Assembly: GCF_015159595.1 (NCBI RefSeq)
Contig: NZ_CP063304.1
Span: 2,604,001-2,668,000 of the forward strand
Length of the DNA stretch: 64,000 nucleotides
From: Blautia liquoris
GTDB lineage: Bacteria; Bacillota; Clostridia; Lachnospirales; Lachnospiraceae
Reading direction: 5' to 3'
Positions 35,141 through 44,841 of this stretch are shown piece after piece. The notes beneath the pieces are model-generated. The model worked only from the letters and a program-made list of their open reading frames with translations, was not told where the DNA came from and did no database searches. The stretch's first letter is position 1. The number at the start of each line of letters is the position of its first letter. Position numbers and translations under genes: made by a program.

Positions 35141-36921
35141 TTATCTTCCTCTCTTTCCAGCTCTGCAACCACTTGTTCTACATATGTAACATATGAGCGG
35201 CAAATTGGCGCCGGCATAGAGCTGTCTTGTGATATCGGTTTTTCGAATCGATAGTTGAATTTACTATCCTCAATAATAAAATTTCCCAAAAAATTTCTAT
35301 TATCTGTAAAGTCACAGTCCTCTCTCACATGCACACCACGGCTTTCACGACGAAGTGAAGCTGAGCGAATCATTGCCTGCGCAGTTACTGTCATGTTTCT
35401 AAGAGAAAGATAATCCATCCATTCCCTGTTGTAAATGGGTGTTTTATTCGAAAAAGAGATGTCCGGAAGCTCTTTTTTAGCAATTTGTTCTATTTTACAA
35501 AGGGCAATATCAAGTTTATTCTGGCTGCGCAATACAGACATACTATCTCCGACACAGCTTCGCACGCTACTCATTGCATGCCTGACATCAGAACGCCCAG
35601 TATGATGAAAAGGTCTGCAAAGATCTTCTTCCATCTCTGTTAAAGCTTTGGAACATACATCGATTTGGCCATTTCGCTTTTTAGCAAAAAGAGCAGCATT
35701 TTCTCCTGCCAGAGCGCCTTCAACCAGCATCTCTGTCGTGGCAGCTGAAACACGATTTGCGCCAAACATTCCACCCGTACATTCGCCGGTAGCATACAGT
35801 CCAGGGACTTTTGTCTCCATTCGTTCGTTGATTTTTATACCGCCCTCAAAATAATGGGCAGAAGGGATTACCGTCACTGCGTGACCAGATTCAAACCCTT
35901 CCATAATATTTGCATAGATGCCTTTTTTCAAAGGTGGAAGTTCCAGATACAGCTCCTCCAGAATCTCCTTGGGATAAAGATCCAAACTGTAATAGATCCC
36001 TCCATGACAATTACTTCCACCTGCATTTATTTCCTTTTGGATCGCATAGGAAAGCAACATTTTATTCCATTCAGTCTCCATAGCAAGTCTCTCCACCTGC
36101 AAAGAGAGATATTTTCCGGTAAATGTTTTTCCAAATTTATTGTACAGCTTCCCATATCCATAGGAAAACAATATATATGGAAGAATATTTCCCTGATACA
36201 TCTCAGGTTTTGTGATGACAGTCGGACAAAAAGAGACCATCTCCATATCCACTAATTCTGCTCCCGCTCTCAGTGCCGCCGCCTGACCTTCCCCGCACAA
36301 ATCTGTCGATCCGCTATTATAGGGAAAAAGATTGTGGGCACCGCCTGTGGCAAGAATCACAGATGACGACGGGTAATACATCAACTCACCTTCCAGTAGA
36401 TTCAGACATACGACACCGCAGGTTTCTCCATGTTCGATGGCAATATCCGAAAACTGGATATCACTTTTAAAGTCCACTCCCAGACTGCGAGCCTTTTTAT
36501 ATAGAACATCAAGAATATCAGCTCCTGAAACCGAGATTTCTCTCGGGCCTTCCATACCGCGCACTTTCATGCCCCAAGACAACATTTCCCTGACACGTTC
36601 ACCGGCGGTATCGACAAAGAGCTGTACAAGTTTCTGATTGTTAAGATGAAAACCCTCTGTGATGAGATCTGAAAACCACTTTTCTCTGGTATCGTCTTTA
36701 TTTTTATCGCTGATTCCCAGTTTATAAAGAGATTCACCATCACATGCGATATCGGCACTAATATTAGCCCCGGCCAGCAAAGTGGCACCGCTTCGATTGC
36801 TTTTCCCCTTGCCCAGTACCAGCACACTTGCGCCGAAACTGGCTGCCGAAATTGCAGCCCGCAGCCCGCCTCCGCCACTTCCTACGACAATTACATCATA
36901 TCTCTTTTCATTTCTCTTCAT
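35137..36921 (-). CDS. Fumarate-reductase-like FAD flavoprotein
   Basis: 594 residues, no signal peptide. FAD-binding Rossmann motif GSGGGGLRAA (14-23). The substrate-site residues of the FrdA/SdhA/L-aspartate oxidase family are present: His356 (PSAHYFEGG) and Arg390 (GANRVSAATTEMLVEG). The C-terminal helical domain is retained. It therefore is likely an active oxidoreductase for a dicarboxylate or enoate-type substrate. Start overlaps the upstream gene by 4 nt; stop overlaps the [2Fe-2S] gene. With no membrane anchor subunit or cytochrome gene nearby, it probably works with soluble electron carriers. The substrate need not be fumarate. Confidence 0.87.
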   Translation of the reverse strand: MKRNEKRYDVIVVGSGGGGLRAAISAASFGASVLVLGKGKSNRSGATLLAGANISADIACDGESLYKLGISDKNKDDTREKWFSDLITEGFHLNNQKLVQLFVDTAGERVREMLSWGMKVRGMEGPREISVSGADILDVLYKKARSLGVDFKSDIQFSDIAIEHGETCGVVCLNLLEGELMYYPSSSVILATGGAHNLFPYNSGSTDLCGEGQAAALRAGAELVDMEMVSFCPTVITKPEMYQGNILPYILFSYGYGKLYNKFGKTFTGKYLSLQVERLAMETEWNKMLLSYAIQKEINAGGSNCHGGIYYSLDLYPKEILEELYLELPPLKKGIYANIMEGFESGHAVTVIPSAHYFEGGIKINERMETKVPGLYATGECTGGMFGANRVSAATTEMLVEGALAGENAALFAKKRNGQIDVCSKALTEMEEDLCRPFHHTGRSDVRHAMSSVRSCVGDSMSVLRSQNKLDIALCKIEQIAKKELPDISFSNKTPIYNREWMDYLSLRNMTVTAQAMIRSASLRRESRGVHVREDCDFTDNRNFLGNFIIEDSKFNYRFEKPISQDSSMPAPICRSYVTYVEQVVAELEREEDK

Positions 36922-37640
36922 GAATACCCCCTCTTATCTTGATCAAACGGCAGAAAATCGAAGTCCTCTTTCTTGTAATGATCTATTTCTTCAAAAAAGA
37001 ATTCTCCAAATCGTCTGTCTGTCTCAAATCGAATCTTGTTTATAGCAGGATCCGCAGCCGCTCCAAATACACTATAACTTACACCACAGAATACCTTCCA
37101 CAGATGAGCACAGTGATAAGCAAAAGGCATGATCACTGGTCCTTTTGCTTTTTTCAGACGCTCTTCTCCCTGGTGAAAAATATCGGATGCAATGTCCAAA
37201 CTTCGATAATGAAATTGACATTTTCCATCCTGATACAGACTACACGGGACTTCAATGATCAACTGGGGATTAAACCCCCGAACAATGGAACGATCTATTT
37301 CAGAACAATACAATCTGCCACAACTCTCATCACCGGAATCTTCAAAAGCAGCCTCCCAGGGACATCTTAGAACTTGTTCCGTGACTCTGCCCTCTTCTGC
37401 ATCATATGTCATATCGAATGCATCCGGACCAGGCTCCCACTCTCCATATGCAAAATAAGATGCATAATCAAGCGGATGGCCATCCCTCAATGCACGCAAT
37501 GCCATTCGGTGACCTCGCTGTTCTCCATAAATTCTGGCAGCTGACAGGAATACTGCATCTGCCGCCTGACCAGAAACGGACAGAGAATGAAAAGATCGGT
37601 AAAATTGTGTAATCAGATATGCATGATGTTTTTCATTCAA
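36918..37640 (-). CDS. L-2-amino-thiazoline-4-carboxylate hydrolase family protein
   Basis: 240 residues if started at TTG 37640, which has AGGAGG 10 nt upstream; the open frame reaches GTG 37673 inside the upstream gene. The segments LRCPWEAAFED (91-101), GRLYCSEIDRSIVRGFNP (108-125) and DGKCQFHYR fit the ATC-hydrolase family (PF14196 type), with conserved Cys93, Cys112 and Cys141. The founding enzyme opens the thiazoline ring of L-2-amino-thiazoline-4-carboxylate on the way to L-cysteine; many clostridial relatives are uncharacterised. Here it is encoded between an oligopeptide-type importer and a flavoprotein, in the same operon as an L-cysteine desulfidase, which fits a cysteine-precursor role. 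Confidence 0.75.
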   Translation of the reverse strand: MNEKHHAYLITQFYRSFHSLSVSGQAADAVFLSAARIYGEQRGHRMALRALRDGHPLDYASYFAYGEWEPGPDAFDMTYDAEEGRVTEQVLRCPWEAAFEDSGDESCGRLYCSEIDRSIVRGFNPQLIIEVPCSLYQDGKCQFHYRSLDIASDIFHQGEERLKKAKGPVIMPFAYHCAHLWKVFCGVSYSVFGAAADPAINKIRFETDRRFGEFFFEEIDHYKKEDFDFLPFDQDKRGYS

Positions 37641-37642
37641 AT

Positions 37643-38605
37643 TCAGATTTCCTCCTGTTCGTACAGTGTACACGCCACAAAATGACCGGGTGTCTCCTCT
37701 TTCAGGGGAATGTCTTTACCCAGACATTGTGAAGCGCATTTGGCACAGCGCCCGGAAAAACGGCATCCGGGTTTCGGCTCAATCGGATCGCTCACCTCTC
37801 CTCGAATAATCTTTCTGTCATCACCTCTCCTGCTTAGATCTGCTTTTGGAATTGCACTCAGAAGTGCTTTCGTATATGGATGCAGCGGATTGTCGAAGAT
37901 CTCATCGGATGGTGCCAGTTCAACGCACTGTCCCAGATACATGACCATAATGTTGTCGGATATGTGCCGGACAACAGACAAATCGTGCGTGATGAAGAGA
38001 TATGTAAGCCCCATATCATCTTGCAGATCCATCAAAAGATTTAAAATCTGTGCCTGAATCGAGACATCCAGAGCACTGACAGGTTCATCGCACACGATAA
38101 ACTGAGGATTTAATGCAAGAGCTCTTGCCACCCCGATCCGCTGTCTCCGTCCGCCATCCAGTTCGTGAGGATAAGCGGATGCCAGTCTTCTGGCAAGACC
38201 CACCTTATCCATCAGTTCCAATGCATGTTCTCTGCGCCTTGTATCGTTTTTCAACATTTTATGTATAATCATTGGTTCGCAGATCAGATCCAGAACATTC
38301 ATCCTCGGATCCAGACTGGCGTAAGGGTCCTGGAAGATAATCTGGAGTTGTGTTCGCATCTTTTTCATTTCTCTTCCGGAAAGTTTCATGATATCTTTTC
38401 CGTCAAAAACAATTTCTCCGGAATCGGCGTCCGTCAGACGAATTAAGGTTCTTCCAAGTGTTGATTTTCCACATCCAGACTCACCAACAACTCCCAATGT
38501 TTCACCTTTTTTGATTGCAAAATCCACATGGTCAACTGCATGCAGTTTTCCGCGCGGAGTTTTAAAATACTTACACAGATCCCGCACTTCTAACAGATTT
38601 TCCAT
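37643..38605 (-). CDS. Oligopeptide-type ABC transporter ATPase (OppF/DppF type)
   Basis: 320 residues from ATG 38605, lying 16 nt inside the end of the preceding ATPase gene, with GGAGG 10 nt upstream. Walker [13 protein letters not shown] signature degenerate as [14 protein letters not shown] where SGGQRQR is usual, Walker [13 protein letters not shown], and an H-loop FITHDLSVV. The C-terminal Opp/Dpp extension carries a Cys-rich [15 protein letters not shown] segment. It energises the importer together with the next-door OppD-like protein. The Ser-to-Asp change at the signature's first residue ([10 protein letters not shown]) is unusual but the rest is intact. Confidence 0.92.
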   Translation of the reverse strand: MENLLEVRDLCKYFKTPRGKLHAVDHVDFAIKKGETLGVVGESGCGKSTLGRTLIRLTDADSGEIVFDGKDIMKLSGREMKKMRTQLQIIFQDPYASLDPRMNVLDLICEPMIIHKMLKNDTRRREHALELMDKVGLARRLASAYPHELDGGRRQRIGVARALALNPQFIVCDEPVSALDVSIQAQILNLLMDLQDDMGLTYLFITHDLSVVRHISDNIMVMYLGQCVELAPSDEIFDNPLHPYTKALLSAIPKADLSRRGDDRKIIRGEVSDPIEPKPGCRFSGRCAKCASQCLGKDIPLKEETPGHFVACTLYEQEEI

Positions 38606-39588
38606 CCGTCTTTTTCCTCCTTTTCCATCAGATGGCACTGAATCTTATGTGAACCATTCTTATACACAGGTACAGCACCGATTTTACACTTTTCCATACA
38701 TGATTTACATCTGGGATGGAACTTACATCCTGCCGGGAGGTCAGCCGGGTCCGGCATCAAGCCATCAATCGGCGTGAGACGTGAACGCTTAGCCGTCAGA
38801 TCCGGAATCGATCCAAAAAGTCCTTTTGTATAAGGATGGTGGTGTTTTCCCTCGAAAATATCATAAATGCTGCCCCGTTCGACCAATTCACCTGCATACA
38901 TAATGGCAACGCTGTCACAGATCTCCGCAACAACCCCAAGATCATGAGTGATAAGAAGAATGGACGTTCCCATCTTTTTCTTCAGGTCCTCCATCAATGT
39001 CAAAACCTGCGACTGAATTGTCACATCCAAAGCGGTAGTCGGCTCGTCAGCAATCAGAAGCTGAGGCGAACAGGCAAGAGCCATTGCGATTCCAACTCTT
39101 TGTTTCATTCCTCCTGAAAATTGATGTGGATACTCATTTCTCCTGGATGAAGGAATTCCAACAAGTTCTAACATTTCGCAAACCCTGTTTTCTATGTCTT
39201 CTTTGCTTCTTTTCTCACGGTTATGTAATTCCAGATTCTCAGCAATCTGATCTCCCACGCGCATCACAGGATTCAGACTGCTCATCGGATCCTGAAATAT
39301 CATGGAGATGCGCTCTCCTCTTACTTGTCTTATTTCTTCCTTATCCTCTTTTAGCAGATCTTTTCCTTCCAGCAACACTTGTCCGCCTTTTATTTTTCCC
39401 ACACGTGACGGAAGCAAATTCAATATGCTAAGTGCTGTCGTTGTCTTACCTGCACCAGTTTCCCCTACCAGACCGAGCGTTTCACCATGTTCCAGACTCA
39501 GGTTTATCCCATTGACTACTTTCATATCCGCTGTTTCTGTTATATAGTGAACTTCCAGATTTTTTATTTCAAGTAATTTTTCTTCCAT
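38590..39588 (-). CDS. Oligopeptide-type ABC transporter ATPase (OppD/DppD type)
   Basis: 332 residues. Walker [10 protein letters not shown], signature [15 protein letters not shown], Walker [13 protein letters not shown] and H-loop LITHDLGVV are all intact. The C-terminal oligopeptide/dipeptide extension has the Cys cluster [15 protein letters not shown]. Forms the ATPase heterodimer with the 37643-38605 protein. The gene starts 9 nt after the OppC-like permease gene. Confidence 0.94.
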   Translation of the reverse strand: MEEKLLEIKNLEVHYITETADMKVVNGINLSLEHGETLGLVGETGAGKTTTALSILNLLPSRVGKIKGGQVLLEGKDLLKEDKEEIRQVRGERISMIFQDPMSSLNPVMRVGDQIAENLELHNREKRSKEDIENRVCEMLELVGIPSSRRNEYPHQFSGGMKQRVGIAMALACSPQLLIADEPTTALDVTIQSQVLTLMEDLKKKMGTSILLITHDLGVVAEICDSVAIMYAGELVERGSIYDIFEGKHHHPYTKGLFGSIPDLTAKRSRLTPIDGLMPDPADLPAGCKFHPRCKSCMEKCKIGAVPVYKNGSHKIQCHLMEKEEKDGWKIC

Positions 39589-39597
39589 ATCATTCCT

Positions 39598-40488
39598 CTA
39601 ATCTTTCAGTTTCGGGTCTAATGCATCCCGAAGGCCATCTCCAAGCAAGTTAAGTGAAAGTGATGAGAGAACAATTGCAAGACCCGGAAAGGCAACAACA
39701 TTCCATGAGTATCTCATAAACTCTCTTCCCTCTGAGAGCATGGCTCCCCATTCAGGAGTCGGCGGCTGCACACCCAGACCAATGAAACTCAAACTTGCAG
39801 CAAGCATAATCATAAATGACACACTCATCGTAGCCTGTACAATAATCGGGCCGAGTGAATTCGGAATAATATGTTTCGCAATAATCCTGAAGTCTCCTGC
39901 CCCCTGGCTGCGTGCAGCCTCTACAAAGTCTGAATCAACAATTGTAAGTACAGATGCCCGGACAACTCTGGTAAAATAAGGTGTCATCGTAACACTTACT
40001 GCTATGACTAGATTTCTGACACCAGGTCCCAATGCAGCAACGATAGACAGTGAAAACAACATCGGAGGAAGGCACATGATGGTATCAATAATACGCATGA
40101 TAATGTTATCCAGTTTTCGATAGTATGCTGACAGTGATCCCAAGATACCACCGGCAATACATGATACAATTGTCGTTGAAAAGGCAATAAAAAGCGAGGT
40201 ACGTGCACCGAATATTACCCGGGCAAAGATATCTCTTCCGAAACCATCTGTTCCAAACAAGTGTTTTGTCGACGGCGGAAGCAGTCTTCTCGAAATATGC
40301 TGCTCAATGACATCTTTCTCATAATCGGAAATCTGGTTTGCAAAGACTGCCGCCAGGATAAAAATCATTATAATAATCAGTCCTGCCATAGCGGGCTTAT
40401 TCTTTTTCAGGCGATGCCATACTTCTCGGAACCCGCTTTGCGGGCGGGACGCCAGATTCTCCAGCTGCTTATTCTTTCTTTTATTCAT
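39598..40488 (-). CDS. Oligopeptide-type ABC transporter permease (OppC/DppC type)
   Basis: 296 residues. A short N-terminal cytoplasmic part with a membrane helix (AGLIIIMIFILAAVFANQI), the HLFGTDGFGRDIFARVIFGAR signature of OppC-type permeases (split across residues 75-95), five further helices and an EAA loop VEAARSQGAGDFRIIAKHIIPN. GGAGG precedes the ATG. Pairs with the OppB-like permease 12 nt upstream. Confidence 0.94.
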   Translation of the reverse strand: MNKRKNKQLENLASRPQSGFREVWHRLKKNKPAMAGLIIIMIFILAAVFANQISDYEKDVIEQHISRRLLPPSTKHLFGTDGFGRDIFARVIFGARTSLFIAFSTTIVSCIAGGILGSLSAYYRKLDNIIMRIIDTIMCLPPMLFSLSIVAALGPGVRNLVIAVSVTMTPYFTRVVRASVLTIVDSDFVEAARSQGAGDFRIIAKHIIPNSLGPIIVQATMSVSFMIMLAASLSFIGLGVQPPTPEWGAMLSEGREFMRYSWNVVAFPGLAIVLSSLSLNLLGDGLRDALDPKLKD

Positions 40489-40500
40489 TTAAGCTCCTCC

Positions 40501-41436
40501 CTATTTTACCTGTTCATAACGTGCCTTGATACGAGGATCAATAAATGCATATAAGATATCTACCAGTAACAGAACCACACAAAAAATGAGTGCGATAAAC
40601 ATCGTTGCCGCCATTACCTGTGGTACATCCTTTGTGCGAATAGAATTTACGACGAGGCTTCCAAGACCCGGAATCGCAAAGACAGATTCAATCAATATAG
40701 TCCCTCCAAGAAGGCCTCCAAATTCGGAACCAATTACTGTTACAATTGGAAGAAGTGCATTTTTCAAGGCATGACGCCATATGACAATCTTCTCGGTGGC
40801 ACCCTTTGATCTGGCCGTTCGGATATAGTCCTGTCGTATCGTCTCAAGCATTGCAGAGCGTGTCATGCGAAGTACCTCTGCCGCTATGGGCAGAGATAGA
40901 GCAATCGCGGGCATAATATAATGAGCAGGAGTTCCGACTCCATTCGACGGCAGCCATCCTAGTTTCAGGGAGAATAATAAAATCATCATAAGTCCCAGCC
41001 AAAAGCCAGGCACGGATGCCATCAGCATGGCCGAAACTGTGCAAATCATATCCAGAATAGAATATTGTTTTATTGCCGACAATATCCCAAGCGGAATTCC
41101 TATCACCACAACCAGGACAATGCTCACAAGAGAAAGTTTCAGCGTAATGGGAAATCTGGCAAATATCTCTTCAAATACCGGACGGCTCGTGCGGTATGAA
41201 GTACCAAAATCTCCCTGCACAGCATCCTTCATATATCGAAAATATCGAACAGCAAAAGGATCATCAAGCCCCATCTCATGGTGCAGTTTATTCACGGATT
41301 CTTGAGGAGCACTCTGACCAAGTATCAGTCTGGCCGGATCTCCAGGTGTAAAAGACATAATGGTAAATACGATGAAGCTGACTCCGATCAGAATCGGGAT
41401 CATCATTGCAATCCGCTTCAGAACATATTTTTTCAT
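40501..41436 (-). CDS. Oligopeptide-type ABC transporter permease (OppB/DppB type)
   Basis: 311 residues. Begins MKKYVLKRIAMMIPILIGVS with the first helix, then the FTPGDPARLILG segment usual in OppB/DppB permeases, and an EAA loop RTARSKGATEKIVIWRHALKN. About six helices. It is 3 nt downstream of the binding lipoprotein gene, so the order is binding protein, B, C, D, F, the standard operon order. Confidence 0.94.
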   Translation of the reverse strand: MKKYVLKRIAMMIPILIGVSFIVFTIMSFTPGDPARLILGQSAPQESVNKLHHEMGLDDPFAVRYFRYMKDAVQGDFGTSYRTSRPVFEEIFARFPITLKLSLVSIVLVVVIGIPLGILSAIKQYSILDMICTVSAMLMASVPGFWLGLMMILLFSLKLGWLPSNGVGTPAHYIMPAIALSLPIAAEVLRMTRSAMLETIRQDYIRTARSKGATEKIVIWRHALKNALLPIVTVIGSEFGGLLGGTILIESVFAIPGLGSLVVNSIRTKDVPQVMAATMFIALIFCVVLLLVDILYAFIDPRIKARYEQVK

Positions 41437-41439
41437 CCT

Positions 41440-42957
41440 TTACTCCTTCCACGACATGTTTTTGTAGATATATTTTTGATTGTGTATTGCTTTTACATTC
41501 TTAAGAGCGGGATTATATACAACAGTCGACAAGTTGAAGTACAGGGGGATCACATACGCTTTTTCCATAATAATCTTCTGTACTTCCACATACATCTTGT
41601 CTCTTTTATCCGCATCCATTTCAACACGAGCCTGTTCGAGAAGGTTATTGATATCTGGATCATTGATACGACTCACATTAAAGGTTCCATCCTTATGATA
41701 CATGTCGAAATATGGTGCATCTGTGTTTACATCTTCCATTGGATATCCACCGCGGCTCATGTCGTAATCACCGTCGCCAAACATCTGCCACCAGGTGCCG
41801 GTTTCAACGGGCTTCAGCTCAAGTGTTACCCCAACTTCGCTGAACATCGACTGCAGTGCCTGTGCAAGTTTTCCGTTCGCTGTGCTTTCGCCGTAGAAGA
41901 AATCGAGTTTCAGATCTTTGGCACCTGCCTCGGCCAGTAATTTTTTCGATTTTTCAACATCATATGCGTAGGTCGTATACTCCGACTTATCGGCATATCC
42001 TTCCTGACCCTTTTCCAGTGGAATATCTGTTACGACTCCCTGTCCCTCATTAACCAGCACATTGACAGCTTCCTTATCTATCGCATACGCCAAAGCCTGC
42101 CTTACCTTTTCATCGACACGATCACTATTAAAATTGGCAGCGTAGTAACTGTTTCCGACAACCTCATCCGTTTCCAGATCAGGATTCTCCTTAGCCTGAT
42201 TATAGTCCACGGCACTCACGTTAAAGTTCAGATCGGCCTCACCTTTTTCCAAGGCCACGAATGCAGTGTTGCTGTCCGGTATAATCTTAAATGTCAACTT
42301 TTTGATGGATGGTGCTCCGGCAAAGTAGTCTTTATTTGCTTCTAATACAATCTGCTGAGAAACATCCCATTTTACGAACTTATAAGCTCCTGTTCCAATT
42401 GGATTCTTAGCAGCTTTATCACCGGCTTCGTTCATGTATTTCTCACTTGTGACATACATGTAAGATATCTCGCCAAGGAAATTAGCATATGGATATTTCA
42501 GATTGATTTTTACAGTGTAATCATCAACAGCTTCCGAATCTTGAATCATAAACGATGCAAACTGCATCCATGCCTGCTCTGCAAAGCGCTTGCAGGTGTA
42601 GACGACATCCGAAGCCTTCATTTCGTCCCCATTGTGAAATTTCACTCCTTTTTTCAAATGAAAAGTATATGACATTCCATCATCCGAAATATCCCATGAT
42701 TCCGCCAGAGACGGTTTAATCTCCTTTGTATCGGGATCAACTTCCACCAGCCCGTCAAAGATATTCGCGCAAAAATTGATATCTGCACTTGCCGGAAGCA
42801 TCTGAGGATCTAGTGTTGTAAAATCATTCGGCAGTATTACAACCAGATCATCACGAGTCTTTGCAGATGTCTGACCGTCCTTTGTCTTGCCGCATCCAGT
42901 AAAGAGGCCCATCAGCAGACAGACGCAAAGTGTAAGGGCAATCGTTCTTTTTTTCAT
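41440..42957 (-). CDS. Family 5 solute-binding lipoprotein (OppA/DppA type)
   Basis: 505 residues from ATG 42957, with GGAGG 10 nt upstream; an earlier in-frame ATG (42966) is too close to the ribosome site. Lipoprotein signal with lipobox LFTGC. SBP family 5 features: LVVILPNDFTTLDPQMLPA, LAESWDISDDGMSYTFHLKKG region and HNGDEMKASDVV. This family binds peptides, but also nickel chelates, opines and small amino-acid conjugates. Given the cysteine-related enzymes in the same operon, the ligand may be a modified amino acid or small peptide. Confidence 0.93.
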   Translation of the reverse strand: MKKRTIALTLCVCLLMGLFTGCGKTKDGQTSAKTRDDLVVILPNDFTTLDPQMLPASADINFCANIFDGLVEVDPDTKEIKPSLAESWDISDDGMSYTFHLKKGVKFHNGDEMKASDVVYTCKRFAEQAWMQFASFMIQDSEAVDDYTVKINLKYPYANFLGEISYMYVTSEKYMNEAGDKAAKNPIGTGAYKFVKWDVSQQIVLEANKDYFAGAPSIKKLTFKIIPDSNTAFVALEKGEADLNFNVSAVDYNQAKENPDLETDEVVGNSYYAANFNSDRVDEKVRQALAYAIDKEAVNVLVNEGQGVVTDIPLEKGQEGYADKSEYTTYAYDVEKSKKLLAEAGAKDLKLDFFYGESTANGKLAQALQSMFSEVGVTLELKPVETGTWWQMFGDGDYDMSRGGYPMEDVNTDAPYFDMYHKDGTFNVSRINDPDINNLLEQARVEMDADKRDKMYVEVQKIIMEKAYVIPLYFNLSTVVYNPALKNVKAIHNQKYIYKNMSWKE

Positions 42958-43015
42958 AATCTCCATTCCTCCTGGTTATTTAGGTATTTGTGGTTAGTGC
43001 TCACGCGATTGCGCA

Positions 43016-44227
43016 TCACATGAGCGGCTGGATATAATCTTCGCTGTAATGTTTTACTTTTTCAAGTACCTGGTCCATCTCTGATTTGTCGTACCAATCT
43101 CCTTCTTTTATCACAGCACAATAGCTCTGGGCATTTTTGATGTCTTTTAGAGGATCCCGATCTAGTACGAGTACATCCGCATCCATGCCAACTTTCAGAC
43201 GTCCTTTCTGCTCGCTAATTCCAATACATCTTGCAGCATTTACAGTTGCGGTGCGCAGGACACGGTAAGGTGACATGCCGAATATCTCGCTCATCAGCAC
43301 AAGTTCCTCATATACAGAATATCCTCCGGTGACTCCTGGGTTCGGCACATCTGTTCCAAGAAGTATTTTATCGCTGTGAGAGACAAAAAGTCTTGCACGT
43401 TCGAGTTCTGCCTCATAATCGAGATTATCATATCTGTGAAGGGATTTCCTCCATGCAGTCACTTTCTCCCAGTCTCTCTTCCAATAGTCATTCATGGAAT
43501 CGTAATGGTATGTGGTCTTTAGATCACCGTTTTTATGTACATATTCTTCGATTGTACGGCCCACTACTAAGGTTGGACAGAACCACATTCCAGATTCAGC
43601 GAGCATGAGAATATCTTCGTCATTTTCCGGAAGGCAGCTGGAATGTTCCAATGTATAATAGCCCAATTCAGCAAGCTCTTTGAATGTCACAGAATAATTT
43701 CCATGTCCCATCACTTTAATCCCAAGGTTGTTTGCAACATCCATCAAACACAAGAAAGCATCTCTTGGAATGCTCGGATACGTCTTGACGAATTCATATC
43801 CGTCATTGATAGTATCCACCACTGCCTTCTCTGCTTCCTCCGGTGTTCTGACGACCAGAGACCCTTCCCAATAGGTCTCACCGTCGATCAATGGACCTGT
43901 AGAATATACTCTTGCACCGAAACGCTTCCCAGACTCAATTTCTCTTCTCCATGTTTGTGTTTCCGGAAATCCCCACATGTTCCGGCAGCTTGTAATACCG
44001 CAAGCGAGCAGCATTTCTGTAATCTCACTGCTGTCCATATGTACATGGCTATCTATCAGTCCCGGAATCAGATGCTTGCCCGTACAGTCTTTTACCGGTA
44101 TCCCGTAAGGCTCTATGTGCGGAGCTATACGTGCTATTTTTCCGTTTGCGACCAGAAGGTCCGTGTTCTGATATTCTGCTGTGTCATCCATGGTGATGAT
44201 ATGTGCATTGTGCAGAATGTAATTCAT
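43016..44227 (-). CDS. Metal-dependent amidohydrolase (imidazolonepropionase-like)
   Basis: 403 residues, cytoplasmic. Amidohydrolase-superfamily metal ligands are visible: HVHMD (His61 and His63 region), a candidate bridging Lys in FVKTYPS, His in VMGHGNYS, His in YTLEHSS, and Asp in LLGTDVPN. The C-terminal RLKVGMDADVLVLDRDP is the usual end of the composite beta domain. Related enzymes hydrolyse cyclic amides, dipeptides or imidazolones. GAGGAG precedes the ATG. It follows the MarR gene by 16 nt and precedes the importer genes, so it is likely an early catabolic step for the imported compound. Substrate unknown. Confidence 0.88.
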   Translation of the reverse strand: MNYILHNAHIITMDDTAEYQNTDLLVANGKIARIAPHIEPYGIPVKDCTGKHLIPGLIDSHVHMDSSEITEMLLACGITSCRNMWGFPETQTWRREIESGKRFGARVYSTGPLIDGETYWEGSLVVRTPEEAEKAVVDTINDGYEFVKTYPSIPRDAFLCLMDVANNLGIKVMGHGNYSVTFKELAELGYYTLEHSSCLPENDEDILMLAESGMWFCPTLVVGRTIEEYVHKNGDLKTTYHYDSMNDYWKRDWEKVTAWRKSLHRYDNLDYEAELERARLFVSHSDKILLGTDVPNPGVTGGYSVYEELVLMSEIFGMSPYRVLRTATVNAARCIGISEQKGRLKVGMDADVLVLDRDPLKDIKNAQSYCAVIKEGDWYDKSEMDQVLEKVKHYSEDYIQPLM

Positions 44228-44243
44228 GATGTTCTCCTCTCTA

Positions 44244-44777
44244 CTAATCTACGTAGTCTTTTAGATACTCTATATAGCCATTAAGAAACTCCAGAACGGT
44301 TTTCTTTTTGGCAAGTGAAAAGTTCGCATACTGCGCGTAAACTTTGGCACTTCTTTGTTGGTGAAAGGCATAATGTCCTTCATAGGCCTGATAGCCTGAT
44401 TCTGTCAGTTTATAATAAACATCTTTGTCATTTCCCTCGCGATGATAAGAACAAATAAGTCCATTTTTCTCTAATTCTCTCACCTTTCGGGAAACGGTAC
44501 TCTTATTCTGTCTGCGCAGCAGTGCAAGTTCAGACAGATTACAAGTGGGATAGTCTCCGATCGTCTCAATCATATGAATATCATTCATATGGAGCAAGGT
44601 ACCTGTTCCGTAGTCACGTAGTTGTTTGTTCATCCGTGTCTCATATTCAAACATCGTCTCCATTGCTTCATCGAGTGCCTTAACAAAAGGATCCTTTGTC
44701 TCTTCCACCTCTGTTTTTCGTTTCTCGGGCATTGTACTTGTTGTATCTGGATTAATTTTTGTTTTATCTGAAACCAT
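44244..44777 (-). CDS. MarR-family transcriptional regulator
   Basis: 177 residues. A charged N-terminal tail (1-35) precedes a winged helix-turn-helix domain at about 60-130 (CNLSELALLRRQNKSTVSRKVRELEKNGLI). AAAGGA lies upstream of the ATG. It is the first gene of the 11-gene operon and probably controls its own promoter at 44842-44870, releasing it on binding a small phenolic or amino-acid-like ligand. The N-terminal tail is longer than in typical MarR proteins (about 140-150 residues). Confidence 0.92.
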   Translation of the reverse strand: MVSDKTKINPDTTSTMPEKRKTEVEETKDPFVKALDEAMETMFEYETRMNKQLRDYGTGTLLHMNDIHMIETIGDYPTCNLSELALLRRQNKSTVSRKVRELEKNGLICSYHREGNDKDVYYKLTESGYQAYEGHYAFHQQRSAKVYAQYANFSLAKKKTVLEFLNGYIEYLKDYVD

Positions 44778-44841
44778 TTTTATTTTCCTTTATTTATAAT
44801 TTTATTTTTATTATAATTTTTTCATAAATATACTGTTTTTT

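Noticed and set aside
41278-41940. 220-codon plus-strand open frame
   Set aside because: Lies antisense across oppB- and oppA-like genes, whose protein motifs are unmistakable; no ribosome site or domain. Same for plus-strand frames at 43643-44284 and 47347-47952.
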